The position numbers were made by a program, and so were the translations under genes. Under the pieces are notes generated by a model. It was not told the origin of the DNA and did not search any database. It saw only the letters and a program-made list of their open reading frames with translations. This document shows positions 42,338-53,410 of a stretch of 64,000 nt of DNA, piece by piece. The first letter of the stretch is position 1. Each line of letters opens with the position of its first letter. This DNA comes from Xanthomonas pisi DSM 18956 (GTDB taxonomy: Bacteria > Pseudomonadota > Gammaproteobacteria > Xanthomonadales > Xanthomonadaceae): positions 26,176 to 90,175 of the forward strand of contig NZ_JPLE01000016.1 of assembly GCF_001010415.1 (NCBI RefSeq), in the 5' to 3' direction.

Positions 42338-42622
42338 CTACCGGGCTAGTTTGCGGGCCGTGGGGCGCTTTGCCGGCTCGCCGGCCATGCGCTTTTCCAG
42401 ATAGCCACGCATGTCGTCCCAGGCGATGGTCTTCCCGGACGCCACGATACCGGCATAACGCTGCTCGGCAACCGCATCGAAATCGGCACGACGCTCGACC
42501 GATTCCGCCTTTTCGGCGATCGCTTCCAGGATGAAACTATGTGACGTCGTGCCGCCCCGCTTCGCTGCTGCAGCAACGCGCAGCTTGAGTTCGTCTGGAA
42601 GACGGATGGTTGTGGTGCTCAT
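42338..42622 (-). CDS. Ribbon-helix-helix antitoxin of the ParE pair
   Basis: The 94-residue protein opens with a classic RHH segment (STTTIRLPDELKLRVAAAAK, then SHSFILEAIAEKAESV) and ends in a helical toxin-binding tail. GAGGA lies 6 bases before the ATG at 42622, which decides this start against one at 42688. It should repress its own promoter. Confidence 0.85.
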   Translation of the reverse strand: MSTTTIRLPDELKLRVAAAAKRGGTTSHSFILEAIAEKAESVERRADFDAVAEQRYAGIVASGKTIAWDDMRGYLEKRMAGEPAKRPTARKLAR

Positions 42623-42953
42623 GAAATCCTCGAGCTCGTGCATTTCGTACGCGCGAATGTAGCACAGCTGTGTCACAACACCCTGCATCTACACCGCATG
42701 CCGGCTGCCGGCCTGCTCGAAAGCGACCGCGTCCGGGCGGGCGCCTACGCGCCTCTCCCAGGGCGGACCGGGGCACCCACTGACAGCGTGGAGCACCGCA
42801 AGCACCGCACCCATGCGTGCGAGTCAGGGTCCCCTCACTCCCTTCTGCTTTTGCAGGCACGCCTTGCCTCACCAACCTCCCGGTGGCCGGCAGCGCGGCA
42901 AAGAAAAGCCCGGCAAGGCCGGGCTGTTCCCTGTGCTGCGATGACCGCAACGC
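42623..42953. other. Intergenic region with a terminator; no gene
   Basis: This 331-base gap holds the antitoxin promoter on the left and the terminator of the M1 peptidase gene on the right (42904-42925). The rest shows nothing I can support. Confidence 0.45.
42904..42925 (-). terminator. Intrinsic terminator of the M1 aminopeptidase gene
   Basis: AGCCCGGC and GCCGGGCT (8-base arms, 3-base loop) are followed on the minus strand by TTTTC, 28 bases after the stop codon. Confidence 0.75.
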
Positions 42954-45617
42954 TCAGCGCTTGCGTGCCTTCAACCATGCCTTGATCTGCGGCAGCGAGG
43001 CCGCCCGCAGCTTCACCCGCGTCTGGATCGTGTTGACGGCGTTGTCTGCGGCCTGCCGCGAGGTGGGTGCGATGTACTGCTCGGCATAGGCCTTGATCCG
43101 GTCGGCGGTGGCAAGCTCGGCCGAGTCCATTCCCAGGCTGGGGTAGTAGCGGGCGCGCGAGGTGGAGTCCACCAGGGTGTCCACCTGCGTGCGATGCGCC
43201 ACCGCGAAGTCGAAGGCAAGCTCCGGGTGCCGGGAAGCGACCCGGTCGATCATGCTCGCACCGGTGGTGGCGCCCGGCTCGGCTGTCAACGCCAGTGCCA
43301 GCGCGCGCCTGGCCAGCGCCTCGTCGTTGGGCATGGAGAGGAAGTCGTAATAGGTGTCGCGCACCATCGACGAGGTTTCCTGCCTGGCCAAGGCATGCAA
43401 GGCGTCCCAGGTGGCGGCATCGGCATTGTGCGCAACCGCGCCCAGCACGCTGTCGCGCAGCTCCGGCGACAGCGAAGCGGGGTTGGCCTGGAAGGCGGCA
43501 AAGCGCCTGCGTGCCTCGGCGATCACGGCGGCATCGCCCATGTCGCTGAGGGTGGCGATCAGGCGGGTACGCAACTGCTGGATCTGCGCCGAATCGCCAT
43601 CGCGCTTGTCCCAGCCCAGCGTTGCGAATTCGGCCGCCAGCCGCGGCACGGCATAGGCACGCCACGCCGTACGCGCAGCCGGGTCGCGCTCGAAGCTGCC
43701 ATCCACATCGTCATAGAGGCTGGCCACCATGTCCCAGACATCGGGCGATGCGCCTGCCGCCACCTGGGCGGTGAGATCCAGCACATCGGCCTGCGCCTGC
43801 ACGCCGGCACCGGCCAGTGCGTTGGTGTCGTTCAACACGCCCACCTGGTCCACCACCGGTAGCGCGGCAAACCTGGTGGTCAGCGCCTTGAACTGCGCGG
43901 GCGCATACCAGGTGCGGAAGTAGCCCTTTTGCCCGGCATTGACCACCACCGGTGCGTCGCAGCCGGGCACCTGCACCTGGGCCGTGCCGTCTACCAGCAC
44001 GCGCAGCGGCGCGCCATTGCCGCTGCGCAGGACGACCGGCACATGCCAGCGCAACGGCTGCTTGTCGGGGCGGTCCAGCGTGAACTCGCCCTGCTCCAGC
44101 GTCACCGCGGTCTGGCCGCCGACGCAGCGGCTGCTGGCCTTGATCAACGGCACGCCCGGCTGCAGGGTGAAGTCGTGCGCCACCTGGGTGAATTGCTTGC
44201 CCGGGGCTACCGCGTCGATCTGCTGCCACAACTGGTCGGTCACCGCGTTGCCGTACTGGTGTTGCTTGATGTAGCTGCGCACGCCGGTGCGCCAGCGATC
44301 GGAGCCGACGTAGTCTTCCAGCATGGCAATCACCGCCTCGCCCTTCTGGTAGGTGATGGCGTCGAAGGCCTGGCTGGCCTGCTCCACGGTGGCCACGTGC
44401 TGCACCACCGGGTGGGTGGTCGCATATGCATCGCGCCGCATCGCCGCGCGGCTTTTCAGCGCCGGGCCGGTCTTGTCGATATCCCATTCCGGATGCAGTT
44501 TTGCCGTGGTGCGCGCCTCCATCCAGTTGGCGAAGCCTTCGTTGAGCCACAGGTCGTCCCACCACGCCATGGTCACCAGGTTGCCGAACCACTGGTGCGC
44601 GATCTCATGCGCGGCGACGGTGAACACGCCTTGCTTGGTGTCGATGTTGGCCACCGCCGGATCCAGCAACAACGAGTATTCGAAGGTGAAGATCGCGCCC
44701 CAGTTTTCCATGGCGCTGAAGAACTGGCTGCGCCCGGGCGCGGCGATGTTGTCCAGCTTGGGTAGCGGGTACGGGATGCCGAAGTAGGCATTGTATTCGT
44801 GCAGCACGTCGCGGCCGGATTCCAGCGCGAACTGCGCCTGGTCCACCTTGCCCTTCTGCGCGATCACGCCGATCTCGGTGCCGTTGTCGGCGGTGACGGT
44901 GGCACGCTCGAAATCGCCCACGCTGACGAACAGCAGGTACGTGGACATCTTGGGCGAGGTCTGGAACGCGATGCGGGTGCGCCCGTTTGCGCCCGGCTTG
45001 GAGGAGGCCACCGGCATGTTGCTCACCGCCATCTGACCGGCCGGCGCATTGATCGCCAGGTCGAAGGTGGCCTTGAAGTTGGGCTCGTCCCAGGACGGGA
45101 TGAAGCGGCGCGCATCGGAGTTTTCGAACTGGGTGAACAGCGCGCGGCGCTGGCCCTTCGGGGTGGGATAATCCAGCGCGAACAGACCATTGGCCTGCGT
45201 GTTGATGATGCCGCTGTAGTCGATGGACAACACGTAGTTGCCCGGCGCCAGCGGCTTCCCGGTCGCGAAGCGCGCGGTCTGCGCATCGGCGTCGGTGACG
45301 ATCTTGGTAGCCACCGGCTTGCCGCCCGCCGGTGCGAGCGTGGCCTTGGAAACGCGCAGATCGGCTGCCTGCAAGACGATGGCATCGGTGGCGGTGAGCA
45401 CCTGGACATCGATGCGCACCTTGCCGTCGAAGGTCATCGTATCGGCATGCGGGGTGATCTCCACCGCGTAATGCGTCGGCCTGGCGGTGCGCGGCAGTTG
45501 GGTGGTGATCGACGAGGCGGCCACGCTCGTCGGCGCGGGCGCGGCGGCGCATACGGAGGCGGCCGGACTTGTACCGACCAGGGCCAGTGCGATGGCGGTC
45601 ACCAGGGGAAGACGCAT
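42954..45617 (-). CDS. M1-family aminopeptidase, secreted
   Basis: The 887-residue protein has a signal peptide (RLPLVTAIALALVGTSPAASVCA). The aminopeptidase N landmarks follow: FSAMENWGA (exopeptidase motif, 302-305), HEIAHQWFGN (zinc ligands H337 and H341, catalytic E338), and the third ligand E360 in WLNEGFANW. The ERAP-like helical C-terminal domain fills residues 500-880. It removes N-terminal residues from peptides in the periplasm or outside the cell. The start at 45617 was chosen because it opens the signal peptide; the frame runs much further upstream into purA antisense. Confidence 0.92.
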   Translation of the reverse strand: MRLPLVTAIALALVGTSPAASVCAAAPAPTSVAASSITTQLPRTARPTHYAVEITPHADTMTFDGKVRIDVQVLTATDAIVLQAADLRVSKATLAPAGGKPVATKIVTDADAQTARFATGKPLAPGNYVLSIDYSGIINTQANGLFALDYPTPKGQRRALFTQFENSDARRFIPSWDEPNFKATFDLAINAPAGQMAVSNMPVASSKPGANGRTRIAFQTSPKMSTYLLFVSVGDFERATVTADNGTEIGVIAQKGKVDQAQFALESGRDVLHEYNAYFGIPYPLPKLDNIAAPGRSQFFSAMENWGAIFTFEYSLLLDPAVANIDTKQGVFTVAAHEIAHQWFGNLVTMAWWDDLWLNEGFANWMEARTTAKLHPEWDIDKTGPALKSRAAMRRDAYATTHPVVQHVATVEQASQAFDAITYQKGEAVIAMLEDYVGSDRWRTGVRSYIKQHQYGNAVTDQLWQQIDAVAPGKQFTQVAHDFTLQPGVPLIKASSRCVGGQTAVTLEQGEFTLDRPDKQPLRWHVPVVLRSGNGAPLRVLVDGTAQVQVPGCDAPVVVNAGQKGYFRTWYAPAQFKALTTRFAALPVVDQVGVLNDTNALAGAGVQAQADVLDLTAQVAAGASPDVWDMVASLYDDVDGSFERDPAARTAWRAYAVPRLAAEFATLGWDKRDGDSAQIQQLRTRLIATLSDMGDAAVIAEARRRFAAFQANPASLSPELRDSVLGAVAHNADAATWDALHALARQETSSMVRDTYYDFLSMPNDEALARRALALALTAEPGATTGASMIDRVASRHPELAFDFAVAHRTQVDTLVDSTSRARYYPSLGMDSAELATADRIKAYAEQYIAPTSRQAADNAVNTIQTRVKLRAASLPQIKAWLKARKR

Positions 45618-45738
45618 GGGAAATTCTCGATGAAGGCGAAGTGGGCACGTAGGCGGCGCCAAACCACGGATGATCCGCCGGAACAATGCGCGCAGACACC
45701 GCCGGAAGTCATGCCAAATCTCAGTAATCCTCAAACGC

Positions 45739-45765
45739 CAACGGCCCGGACAAGCCGGGCCGTTG
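45739..45765 (-). terminator. Stem-loop after purA
   Basis: CAACGGCCCGG and CCGGGCCGTTG form an 11-base stem with a 5-base loop, 28 bases after the purA stop. The following bases have only a short T-run. Confidence 0.6.
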
Positions 45766-45792
45766 GAGGATGCCACGTTGTGCGTCAGCCGA

Positions 45793-47373
<1,581 letters not shown>

Positions 47374-47424
47374 CTACCCTGGTCGTATCAGCGGCACCGC
47401 GGCAATCCAACACCCTCCGGGCCG

Positions 47425-47482
47425 GAGCGCACCCTGGCGCGACAGGCTCTCTGCGCAATGCCTGTCGCGCCCAGGTGCGCTT
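47425..47482. repeat. REP-like palindrome
   Basis: The arms of 23 bases (GAGCGCACCCTGGCGCGACAGG at the left) pair with 20 of 23 matches around a 12-base loop. The GAGCGCACC core is shared with the repeat at 55644-55700 and resembles the GTAGGAGCGC head of the REPs beside the RAYT gene. Confidence 0.65.
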
Positions 47483-47518
47483 CTGGGCTGCCTGTTGCGG
47501 TCGGAATAGACTACTCAC

Positions 47519-47704
47519 TCAGTGACGCACGACCCACAACGCGATCACGCCCAGCAGCAGCGTGACGCCGCCGATGGCACGCAATTGCGCGGTGGGCAGG
47601 CTGAACAACTGCTCCACCATCCGTTTCCAGGCGGTGGGCATGGCAAACAGCAGTAGCCCCTCAATGACAACGATCAGGCACAGGGCGGACAAGAACTCTT
47701 GCAT
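47519..47704 (-). CDS. DUF2065 (YjeT-like) small membrane protein
   Basis: The 61-residue protein has two membrane helices (LSALCLIVVIEGLLLFAMP and AIGGVTLLLGVIALWVV) joined by a short loop with W and K (TAWKRMVEQLF), the DUF2065 pattern. It is normally encoded between hflC and purA, as here. Function unknown; it may assist the HflKC complex. Confidence 0.85.
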   Translation of the reverse strand: MQEFLSALCLIVVIEGLLLFAMPTAWKRMVEQLFSLPTAQLRAIGGVTLLLGVIALWVVRH

Positions 47705-47868
47705 GGGAGAACGGCATGTCCGGGGAGAACATGAAGTGTGCCTGCATTGACGTCGCTCGTGCACAGGGCGCGATGCACACGTCTTTGCAGACATCGCCTC
47801 GCTTCACGCATTGAGCTGCAGATCGGCACCGTCTATGGTTGCGCCTTTGTCATTTCTGGCAGGGATGC

Positions 47869-48975
47869 ATGATCAAGACCGATCGCCTGGTATTTCTCGA
47901 TGCACTGCGTGGGTTGGCAGCACTTTATGTCGTGCTTTTCCACGTCATGGCGATGCCCACGCCAGCGCTGACGCCCAACCCGTTGTTGGCCCCTGTACTG
48001 GACGCCGGGGCGACGGGGGTGGCGCTGTTCTTTGTCATCAGCGCATTCTCGCTGTGCTACACCATGCCGCGCCACGCGGCGACGGGACAGCCATTACGCA
48101 GCTTCTACCTGCATCGGTTCTTTCGCATTGCGCCGTTGTTTTATGTCTGGCTGGCTTTTTCGGCGTACCGCGACGGCCGTGGTGCGCACCCCGGCCATCC
48201 TTGGGTCGAAATCGCCACAAATCTGACGTTTACGTTCAATCTGGTGCCCGGCTGGGAAGCAGGCATCGTCTGGGCCAGCTGGGCAATCGGCGTGGAAATG
48301 CTGTTCTACGCAGTGTTCCCGTTGCTATTCCTGTCGATCAGGAACTTGACCAGCGCGGTAGTCTTCGCGCTATGTACCGTCCTGGCATCGGCGCTGGCGG
48401 CCTCAGGGTTGCTGGGAGAGGCCGCAATGGCGACTACGCGTGATTATGGCTTGCTTCGACACCTCCCGGTGTTCGCCATCGGGCTGTGCACCTTCTTCGC
48501 ATATACCGAGCTGAAGAAAAGTCCAACCGCAACCGCAACACGCTGGGGGAAGTTGTTGATCGGAACCGGCAGCATCAGCCTGGTCGCATGCATCGCAGCC
48601 AGCGCAAACGGCATCATCGGTCCGGTGGCTTTCTGGATCTGCAGCGGCGTGGTCTACGCACTGCTCTTGGTCGGCATGTCGCAAGTCCCGCCAACCGTGA
48701 TCGTCAATCGATTCACGGCCTACCTCGGCAAGATCAGCTACTCGATCTACCTGGGGCATCCGGTCGTCATCGCCTTGATGGGACCGGTGTTCGGTTTCAT
48801 TCGTCATAGGAGCCACGACCAGACGCTATCGTACCTGCTGTGTGCCTCGATCACCCTGCTGGTCACCTTGCCGCTGGCGGCGCTGACTTATCGCTTTATC
48901 GAGGCGCCCGCGATTGGCTGGGGTAAACGGCTAGGACCAAAAGTCCACCGTTCTCATCCACCGGCCGCGTGCTGA
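47869..48975 (+). CDS. Acyltransferase-3 family membrane protein
   Basis: The 368-residue protein has about 10 membrane helices and the family's N-terminal motif (LVFLDALRGLAALYVVLFHV) with catalytic-type histidine. RSFYLHRFFRIAPLFYVW and ISYSIYLGHPVVIALMG follow. Such enzymes acylate sugars of surface polysaccharides or lipids. An AGGGA site lies 6 bases before the ATG at 47869. It runs opposite to hflC and DUF2065 and separates them, an insertion into a normally tight operon. Confidence 0.87.
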   Translation: MIKTDRLVFLDALRGLAALYVVLFHVMAMPTPALTPNPLLAPVLDAGATGVALFFVISAFSLCYTMPRHAATGQPLRSFYLHRFFRIAPLFYVWLAFSAYRDGRGAHPGHPWVEIATNLTFTFNLVPGWEAGIVWASWAIGVEMLFYAVFPLLFLSIRNLTSAVVFALCTVLASALAASGLLGEAAMATTRDYGLLRHLPVFAIGLCTFFAYTELKKSPTATATRWGKLLIGTGSISLVACIAASANGIIGPVAFWICSGVVYALLLVGMSQVPPTVIVNRFTAYLGKISYSIYLGHPVVIALMGPVFGFIRHRSHDQTLSYLLCASITLLVTLPLAALTYRFIEAPAIGWGKRLGPKVHRSHPPAAC

Positions 48976-49051
48976 CTCGGCGCCATCTATGCGCAATGGC
49001 CGCAGAAGCGCGTCGCTGCCAGAGACAGAGGTCCTGTTGATCGCCATAAAT

Positions 49052-49079
49052 AAAAACGCCCGCATCTGCGGGCGTTTTT
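49052..49079. terminator. Bidirectional intrinsic terminator
   Basis: AAAAACGCCCGCA-TC-TGCGGGCGTTTTT is a 13-base perfect stem with runs of A and T on either side, between the convergent acyltransferase and hflC genes. Confidence 0.92.
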
Positions 49080-49100
49080 ACTTCCACGTGTTTACCGAAA

Positions 49101-49964
49101 TCAGCGATCGCTCTTGAGGTACTGCAGGAACGGGTCGTTCTTGTCGAGCACGATCACGCCGTTGCCGTCGGTCATGGATTCGCGATAGGCCTCCAGGCTG
49201 CGGTAGAAGGCATAGAACGCGGGGTCCTTGGCGCCGGCCTGGCCGTAGATGCGGGCTGCGTCGGCATCGCCTTCGCCCCGCAGCTTCTGCGCATCGCGTT
49301 CGGCGTCGGCCTTGATCACCGTGCTTTCGCGGTCGGCTTGCGCACGGATGGTCAGCGCCTGCTCTTCGCCTTCGGCGCGCAGCTTGCTGGCTTCCTGCTT
49401 GCGCTGGGCGCGCATGCGCTCGTAGACGTCGGTGATCACCTGGCTGTCGGTCGGCAGGTCGATCTGCTTGATGCGCAGGTCGGTGATCTGCATTCCCAGG
49501 CCCTTGATGGCGCCATTGATGCCCTTGAGTTGGCTGGCGATCAATTCGCTGCGGTCGCCGGAGACCAGCTGCTGCAGGGTGCGCGAGTTGATCTGGTTAC
49601 GCAGCGAGTCGGTGATGATCGGTGCCAGGCGCGAATTTGCCACCGACTCTTCACCCCCGGTGGCGCGATAGAACGCACGCACATCGGAGATGTAGCCGAT
49701 GGCGAAGAAGTCCACGCTCACGTCCTTCTGCTCGGCGGTGAAGTAGCGCGCCGGGGCGGTATCGAGCACCTGGAAGCGGCGGTCGAACACGCGCACCGAT
49801 TCCACCACCGGAATCTTGAAGTGCAGGCCGGGCTTGAGGTCGGCACGTACCACCCGGCCCAGGTTGAGCACCATGGCGGTCTGGTCCTCGCGCACCACGA
49901 ACACCGAGCCCATCAGGGTCAGCAACACGGCGACGATCAGGCCGATGACTAGCGAATTCTTCAT
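49101..49964 (-). CDS. hflC: HflC, modulator of FtsH protease
   Basis: The 287-residue protein has an N-terminal membrane anchor (LVIGLIVAVLLTLMGSVFVV) and a stomatin/prohibitin domain facing the periplasm (FDRRFQVLDTAPARYFTAEQ, IRAQADRESTVIKADAERDA). With HflK it forms a cage around the FtsH protease and limits its activity. Its ATG overlaps the hflK stop by 4 bases. Confidence 0.95.
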   Translation of the reverse strand: MKNSLVIGLIVAVLLTLMGSVFVVREDQTAMVLNLGRVVRADLKPGLHFKIPVVESVRVFDRRFQVLDTAPARYFTAEQKDVSVDFFAIGYISDVRAFYRATGGEESVANSRLAPIITDSLRNQINSRTLQQLVSGDRSELIASQLKGINGAIKGLGMQITDLRIKQIDLPTDSQVITDVYERMRAQRKQEASKLRAEGEEQALTIRAQADRESTVIKADAERDAQKLRGEGDADAARIYGQAGAKDPAFYAFYRSLEAYRESMTDGNGVIVLDKNDPFLQYLKSDR

Positions 49965-51103
49965 TGTTCGGTTCCCTCACGGCCAGTCGGACGCGGGCCG
50001 CGTTCCGGGTTGCGGATGGCCTCGCTGGTGGCGCTTTGCGGCGGATTCAACAGCACGTCCTGCGGCACCATCGACGGCATCGCGCCCGTGCCCGCGTTGC
50101 CGCCGGCATTGGCAGCCCTGCCGGCATCGGCCGGCAGCGGCACATAGATGACCTGGCGGCCGTCGCTGCCGATCACCTTGCGGTTCTCCGACAACACCTT
50201 CTGCACGGTTTCCAGCCACAGGCGCTTGCGCGTGACCTCGGGGGCACCGGCGTACTGCTCCTGCAACAGGGTGAAGCGGTCGGCGTCGCCCTCGGCCTTG
50301 GAGATCACTGCCTGCTTGTAGCCTTCGGCGCCGGTCCGGGTACGCGCGCCCTGGCCGCGTGCCTCGGGCACCACCTTGGCGGCGTAGGCCTGGGCTTCGT
50401 TGATCAGGCGCTCGCGCACCTGCTGGGCACCGTTGACCTCGTCGAAGGCCGGCTTCACTTCTTCCGGCGGACGCGCGTCCGGCAAGGTCACGCCGGTCAC
50501 GGCCAGGCCGGTGTTGTAGGCATCCAGCGCCAGCTGCAGGCGATCCTTGGAGGCGATCGCCAACGGGCCGCGATTGTTGAGCACGGTATTGAGGTCCGAG
50601 CGACCCACCTGCTCACGCACGGCGCTTTGCGCGGCCTGCTCCAGCACCAGATCGGCATTCCGCGAGCCGAACAGGTACTTGCGCGGGTCGCTGATCTGGT
50701 ACTGCACGTTGAGCGAGACGTTGACGATGTTCTCGTCGCGCGTCAGCACCGGCACCTGATTGCTGAAGGTCTTGATCTCGGTCGCATTGACCTTGCGCAC
50801 CGATTCGATCGGCCAGGGCAACTTGAAGTTGGGGCCGGGTTGCAGGATGCGCGAGAACTGGCCGAAGCGCAGCACCACACCACGCTGCTGCTCGCCGATG
50901 AGCTGGAAGCTGGAGAACAGCACCATCAGCACCACCGCGACCAGGATCCAGCGCCCAACGCCGCCGTCGAACAGCTCCTTCAACGACGCGGGCAGATTGC
51001 CCCAGCCACCACCGTTGCCGCCACCACCGCGCGGGTCCCAGGACCTGCGACGGTTGGGATCCGGGCCGTCTCCGCCCTTGTTGCCGGGTGTGTTCCAGGC
51101 CAT
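49961..51103 (-). CDS. hflK: HflK, modulator of FtsH protease
   Basis: The 380-residue protein begins with the HflK Gly/Asn-rich head (MAWNTPGNKGGDGPDPNRRR, then GGGGNGGG), followed by one membrane helix (WILVAVVLMVLFSSFQLI) and the SPFH domain (GEQQRGVVLRFG, LTRDENIVNVSLNVQYQI). It pairs with HflC. The Pro/Gly-rich C-terminus is usual. Confidence 0.95.
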   Translation of the reverse strand: MAWNTPGNKGGDGPDPNRRRSWDPRGGGGNGGGWGNLPASLKELFDGGVGRWILVAVVLMVLFSSFQLIGEQQRGVVLRFGQFSRILQPGPNFKLPWPIESVRKVNATEIKTFSNQVPVLTRDENIVNVSLNVQYQISDPRKYLFGSRNADLVLEQAAQSAVREQVGRSDLNTVLNNRGPLAIASKDRLQLALDAYNTGLAVTGVTLPDARPPEEVKPAFDEVNGAQQVRERLINEAQAYAAKVVPEARGQGARTRTGAEGYKQAVISKAEGDADRFTLLQEQYAGAPEVTRKRLWLETVQKVLSENRKVIGSDGRQVIYVPLPADAGRAANAGGNAGTGAMPSMVPQDVLLNPPQSATSEAIRNPERGPRPTGREGTEQ

Positions 51104-51576
51104 GCACGCTCCATGATCGAGGGGCTGTGCGGGCCAGTCCCGCAGTGCCGCCGTGTTGTTTGATTCGCCGATTCTACTAGATGGGGCAGACTGGCCGTTT
51201 TGAAAGGCCCTGATTGGTGCATCGGCGGTTTAGCCGGCGGGGGGAATCGAGGGGTCGGCCGGCGTTGCCGGGTTGGAGACCAGGTAGCGCGGCCAGGTGA
51301 TCGCTCGGCAGGAGCCCGCGATGCGCGAGACCGGCGCCAAACGCGAAGGCGCGGAGTCGGCCGCTCCGCTGGCGGGAGGTTCGCTCGAGCACGCCACCCG
51401 TTGCCGACGCACCACGCCGTACCGAACGCGCCCCCATGGCAGGCGCGGAGAAGCCACAGTGGGCAGTGGGTGTGGCCGTTGGCATCCAGACGCGTGCCAG
51501 TCGGTGCGGCGATGACGCCAGAAGCCATCGCCTGCCCGCCGGAGACTTTCAGCTCAGTCGCTGCCGATGGCAGCGA
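51104..51576. other. 473-base region without a recognised gene
   Basis: The hflK promoter should lie at its left end. Short GC-driven frames exist, but none has a ribosome site or domain. I see no repeat or strong hairpin. Confidence 0.4.
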
Positions 51577-51963
51577 TCACGCCTTCGGTGGTTCGTCCTT
51601 CTGGTTGAACACCCGCTCCATCACTTCCAGCAGTTCGTCTTCGGAAAACGGCTTGGTGATGTAGGCGCGCGCGCCTTGACGCATGCCCCACATGCGGTCG
51701 GTGTCCTGATCCTTGGTGGTCACCAGGATCACCGGGATGTGCTGGGTGGTGGGCTCGCGCTTGAGCGTGCGCGTGGCCTGGAAGCCGTTGAGGTTGGGCA
51801 TGACCACGTCCATCAGCACCAGATCCGGCAGCGACTCCTTGGCCGCTTCCACGCCGGCGGCGCCATCGGTGGCGGTGATGGTTTCGTGTCCCAACTTCTC
51901 GACGATGCGCTGAATCCCCAGCAGCTGCGACGGCGAGTCGTCGACGATCAAGATGCGTGCCAT
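51577..51963 (-). CDS. pilH: CheY-like response regulator, PilH-like
   Basis: The 128-residue protein is a lone receiver domain: acidic pair in LIVDDSPSQ, phospho-acceptor aspartate in LVLMDVVMPNLNG, VTTKDQDTD with the conserved Thr/Lys region, and ITKPFSEDEL. The GFQATRTL, TTKDQ and WGMRQGAR-type segments are those of PilH, which controls type IV pilus retraction with PilG. No pilG or chemosensory genes are in the window, so the symbol rests on sequence alone. Confidence 0.8.
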   Translation of the reverse strand: MARILIVDDSPSQLLGIQRIVEKLGHETITATDGAAGVEAAKESLPDLVLMDVVMPNLNGFQATRTLKREPTTQHIPVILVTTKDQDTDRMWGMRQGARAYITKPFSEDELLEVMERVFNQKDEPPKA

Positions 51964-52510
51964 GTGTTTCCCCTAGTGTGCGCGGCGAGTGTAGTGCCAA
52001 GGCTGCGCTTGCGGTAGCTGGGCCTGGCCAACTGCTTGGCGATTTGCGATTGGTGACCGGCGAATGTCGCGATCCACGATGGACTGACGCGCTGTCTCTT
52101 CGAGTTGCCGGAAGTAGTACGTCGGACGGCACACACTGGATTCAACGCAGGAGGCACCGGACGGCGACTTCGATTGCCTTCTCTCATGGGGAGACGGTGC
52201 CGCCCAGCGCCGGATGAGGGTACGGCCACGCTGCGATGGCGCAGCTGGACGTCAACGGCTGCACGACTGCCCCCCGTTCCCTCACCCCAACTCCTCTTCC
52301 GCAGGGAGAGGGGCAGTGGATGCGCCGACGCGTGCGAGGCGGCGGCGCGTCATCGTTCTCCCGTTCGCTCCGTTCGCTCCGTGCCCTCACCCCTCTTCCG
52401 CCGGGAGAGGGGCTTATCTGGCTGGTTCCTTCGCCAGCAGGGCATCGGCCTGCTTTGCCGCATGGCAAGCGACGCCTATGGCTTGGCTTGATCGGCTTGG
52501 CTTGATCGGC
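51964..52510. repeat. Intergenic cluster of three dispersed repeats
   Basis: The gap between pilH and cbpA holds CCTTCTCTCATGGGGAGACGG...GGATGAGGG (52177-52225), CCCTCACCCCAACTCCTCTT with a GGAGAGGGG arm (52279-52314), and a shorter CCTCACCCCTCTTCCGCCGG copy (52384-52413). They match the repeats at 20.8 and 22.6-22.8 kb. A tandem GCTTGGCTTGATCG occurs near 52480-52508. No gene found. Confidence 0.6.
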
Positions 52511-53410
52511 TCAGCCCACCGTCTCGCCGAAGGCCTTGGCCAGGTTGCGATAGGCCTTCTTCTGGGCGTCGTCGGTGGGCGCCGGGGCCAGGATTTCCAG
52601 TTCCACGATCTGATCGCCCGGGGTGGTACCCGGCAAACCGCGGCCGCGCAGGCGCAGCTTGCGGCCGGCATCCGAGTCGGCGGGCACCTTCAATTCCACC
52701 GAGCCGCCCAGGGTGGGCACGCTGATGCTGGTGCCCAGCGCCGCCTGCCAGGGCATGACCTGCAGGGTGTAGAGGATGTTGCGCCCGTCCACCTCGAACT
52801 GCGGGTGCGCGGCGTATTCGATCTCCAGCAGCAGATTGCCGCCGCCGTTGCCCTGCCCGCTCAGGCGGATCACCTGGCCGGGCTGCACGCCCTTGGGCAC
52901 GCGCACGTCCAGCTGCTTGCCGTTGATGGTGATGCGCACGCTGTCGCCGGAATGCACCGCTTCCAGCGGTACCGCCAGCTTGGCGCGGGTGTCGCCACGC
53001 GCCTGCGGACCGGCGCCTGCACCAGGACCGGCACCGGGTCCGCGCGGACGGCCGCCGCGCTGGCCGGCGAACAGGCTTTCGAAAAAGTCGCTGAAGCCGC
53101 CACCGGCGCCACCGTTGCCGAACACTTCTTCATAGTCGAAGCCCTGCCCGCCGCCGTAGCTGGGCGGTGCCTGGAACTCGTCGCCCGGACGATAGCCCTG
53201 CGCCTTCAACTGGTCGTAGGCCTTGCGCTTTTGCGGGTCGCGCAGCGCCTCGTAGGCTTCGTTGATCGCCTTGAACTTGTCTTCGGCGCCGGCTTCCTTG
53301 CTGACGTCGGGGTGGTACTTGCGCGCCAATCGACGGTAGGCGGTCTTGATCTCCGCGTCGCCTGCGCTGGGTTCAACGCCCAGCGTTGCGTAGTAATCCT
53401 TGAATTCCAT
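52511..53410 (-). CDS. cbpA: DnaJ-class co-chaperone CbpA
   Basis: The 299-residue protein has an N-terminal J domain (DYYATLGVEPSAGDAEIKTA, then the HPD triad in ARKYHPDVSKE), a Gly/Phe- and Gly/Pro-rich linker (about 75-135) and the two beta-rich DnaJ C-terminal domains. The DnaJ zinc-finger cysteines are absent, which marks CbpA rather than DnaJ. It stimulates DnaK. It lies beside hsp20 in a chaperone cluster. Confidence 0.9.
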   Translation of the reverse strand: MEFKDYYATLGVEPSAGDAEIKTAYRRLARKYHPDVSKEAGAEDKFKAINEAYEALRDPQKRKAYDQLKAQGYRPGDEFQAPPSYGGGQGFDYEEVFGNGGAGGGFSDFFESLFAGQRGGRPRGPGAGPGAGAGPQARGDTRAKLAVPLEAVHSGDSVRITINGKQLDVRVPKGVQPGQVIRLSGQGNGGGNLLLEIEYAAHPQFEVDGRNILYTLQVMPWQAALGTSISVPTLGGSVELKVPADSDAGRKLRLRGRGLPGTTPGDQIVELEILAPAPTDDAQKKAYRNLAKAFGETVG

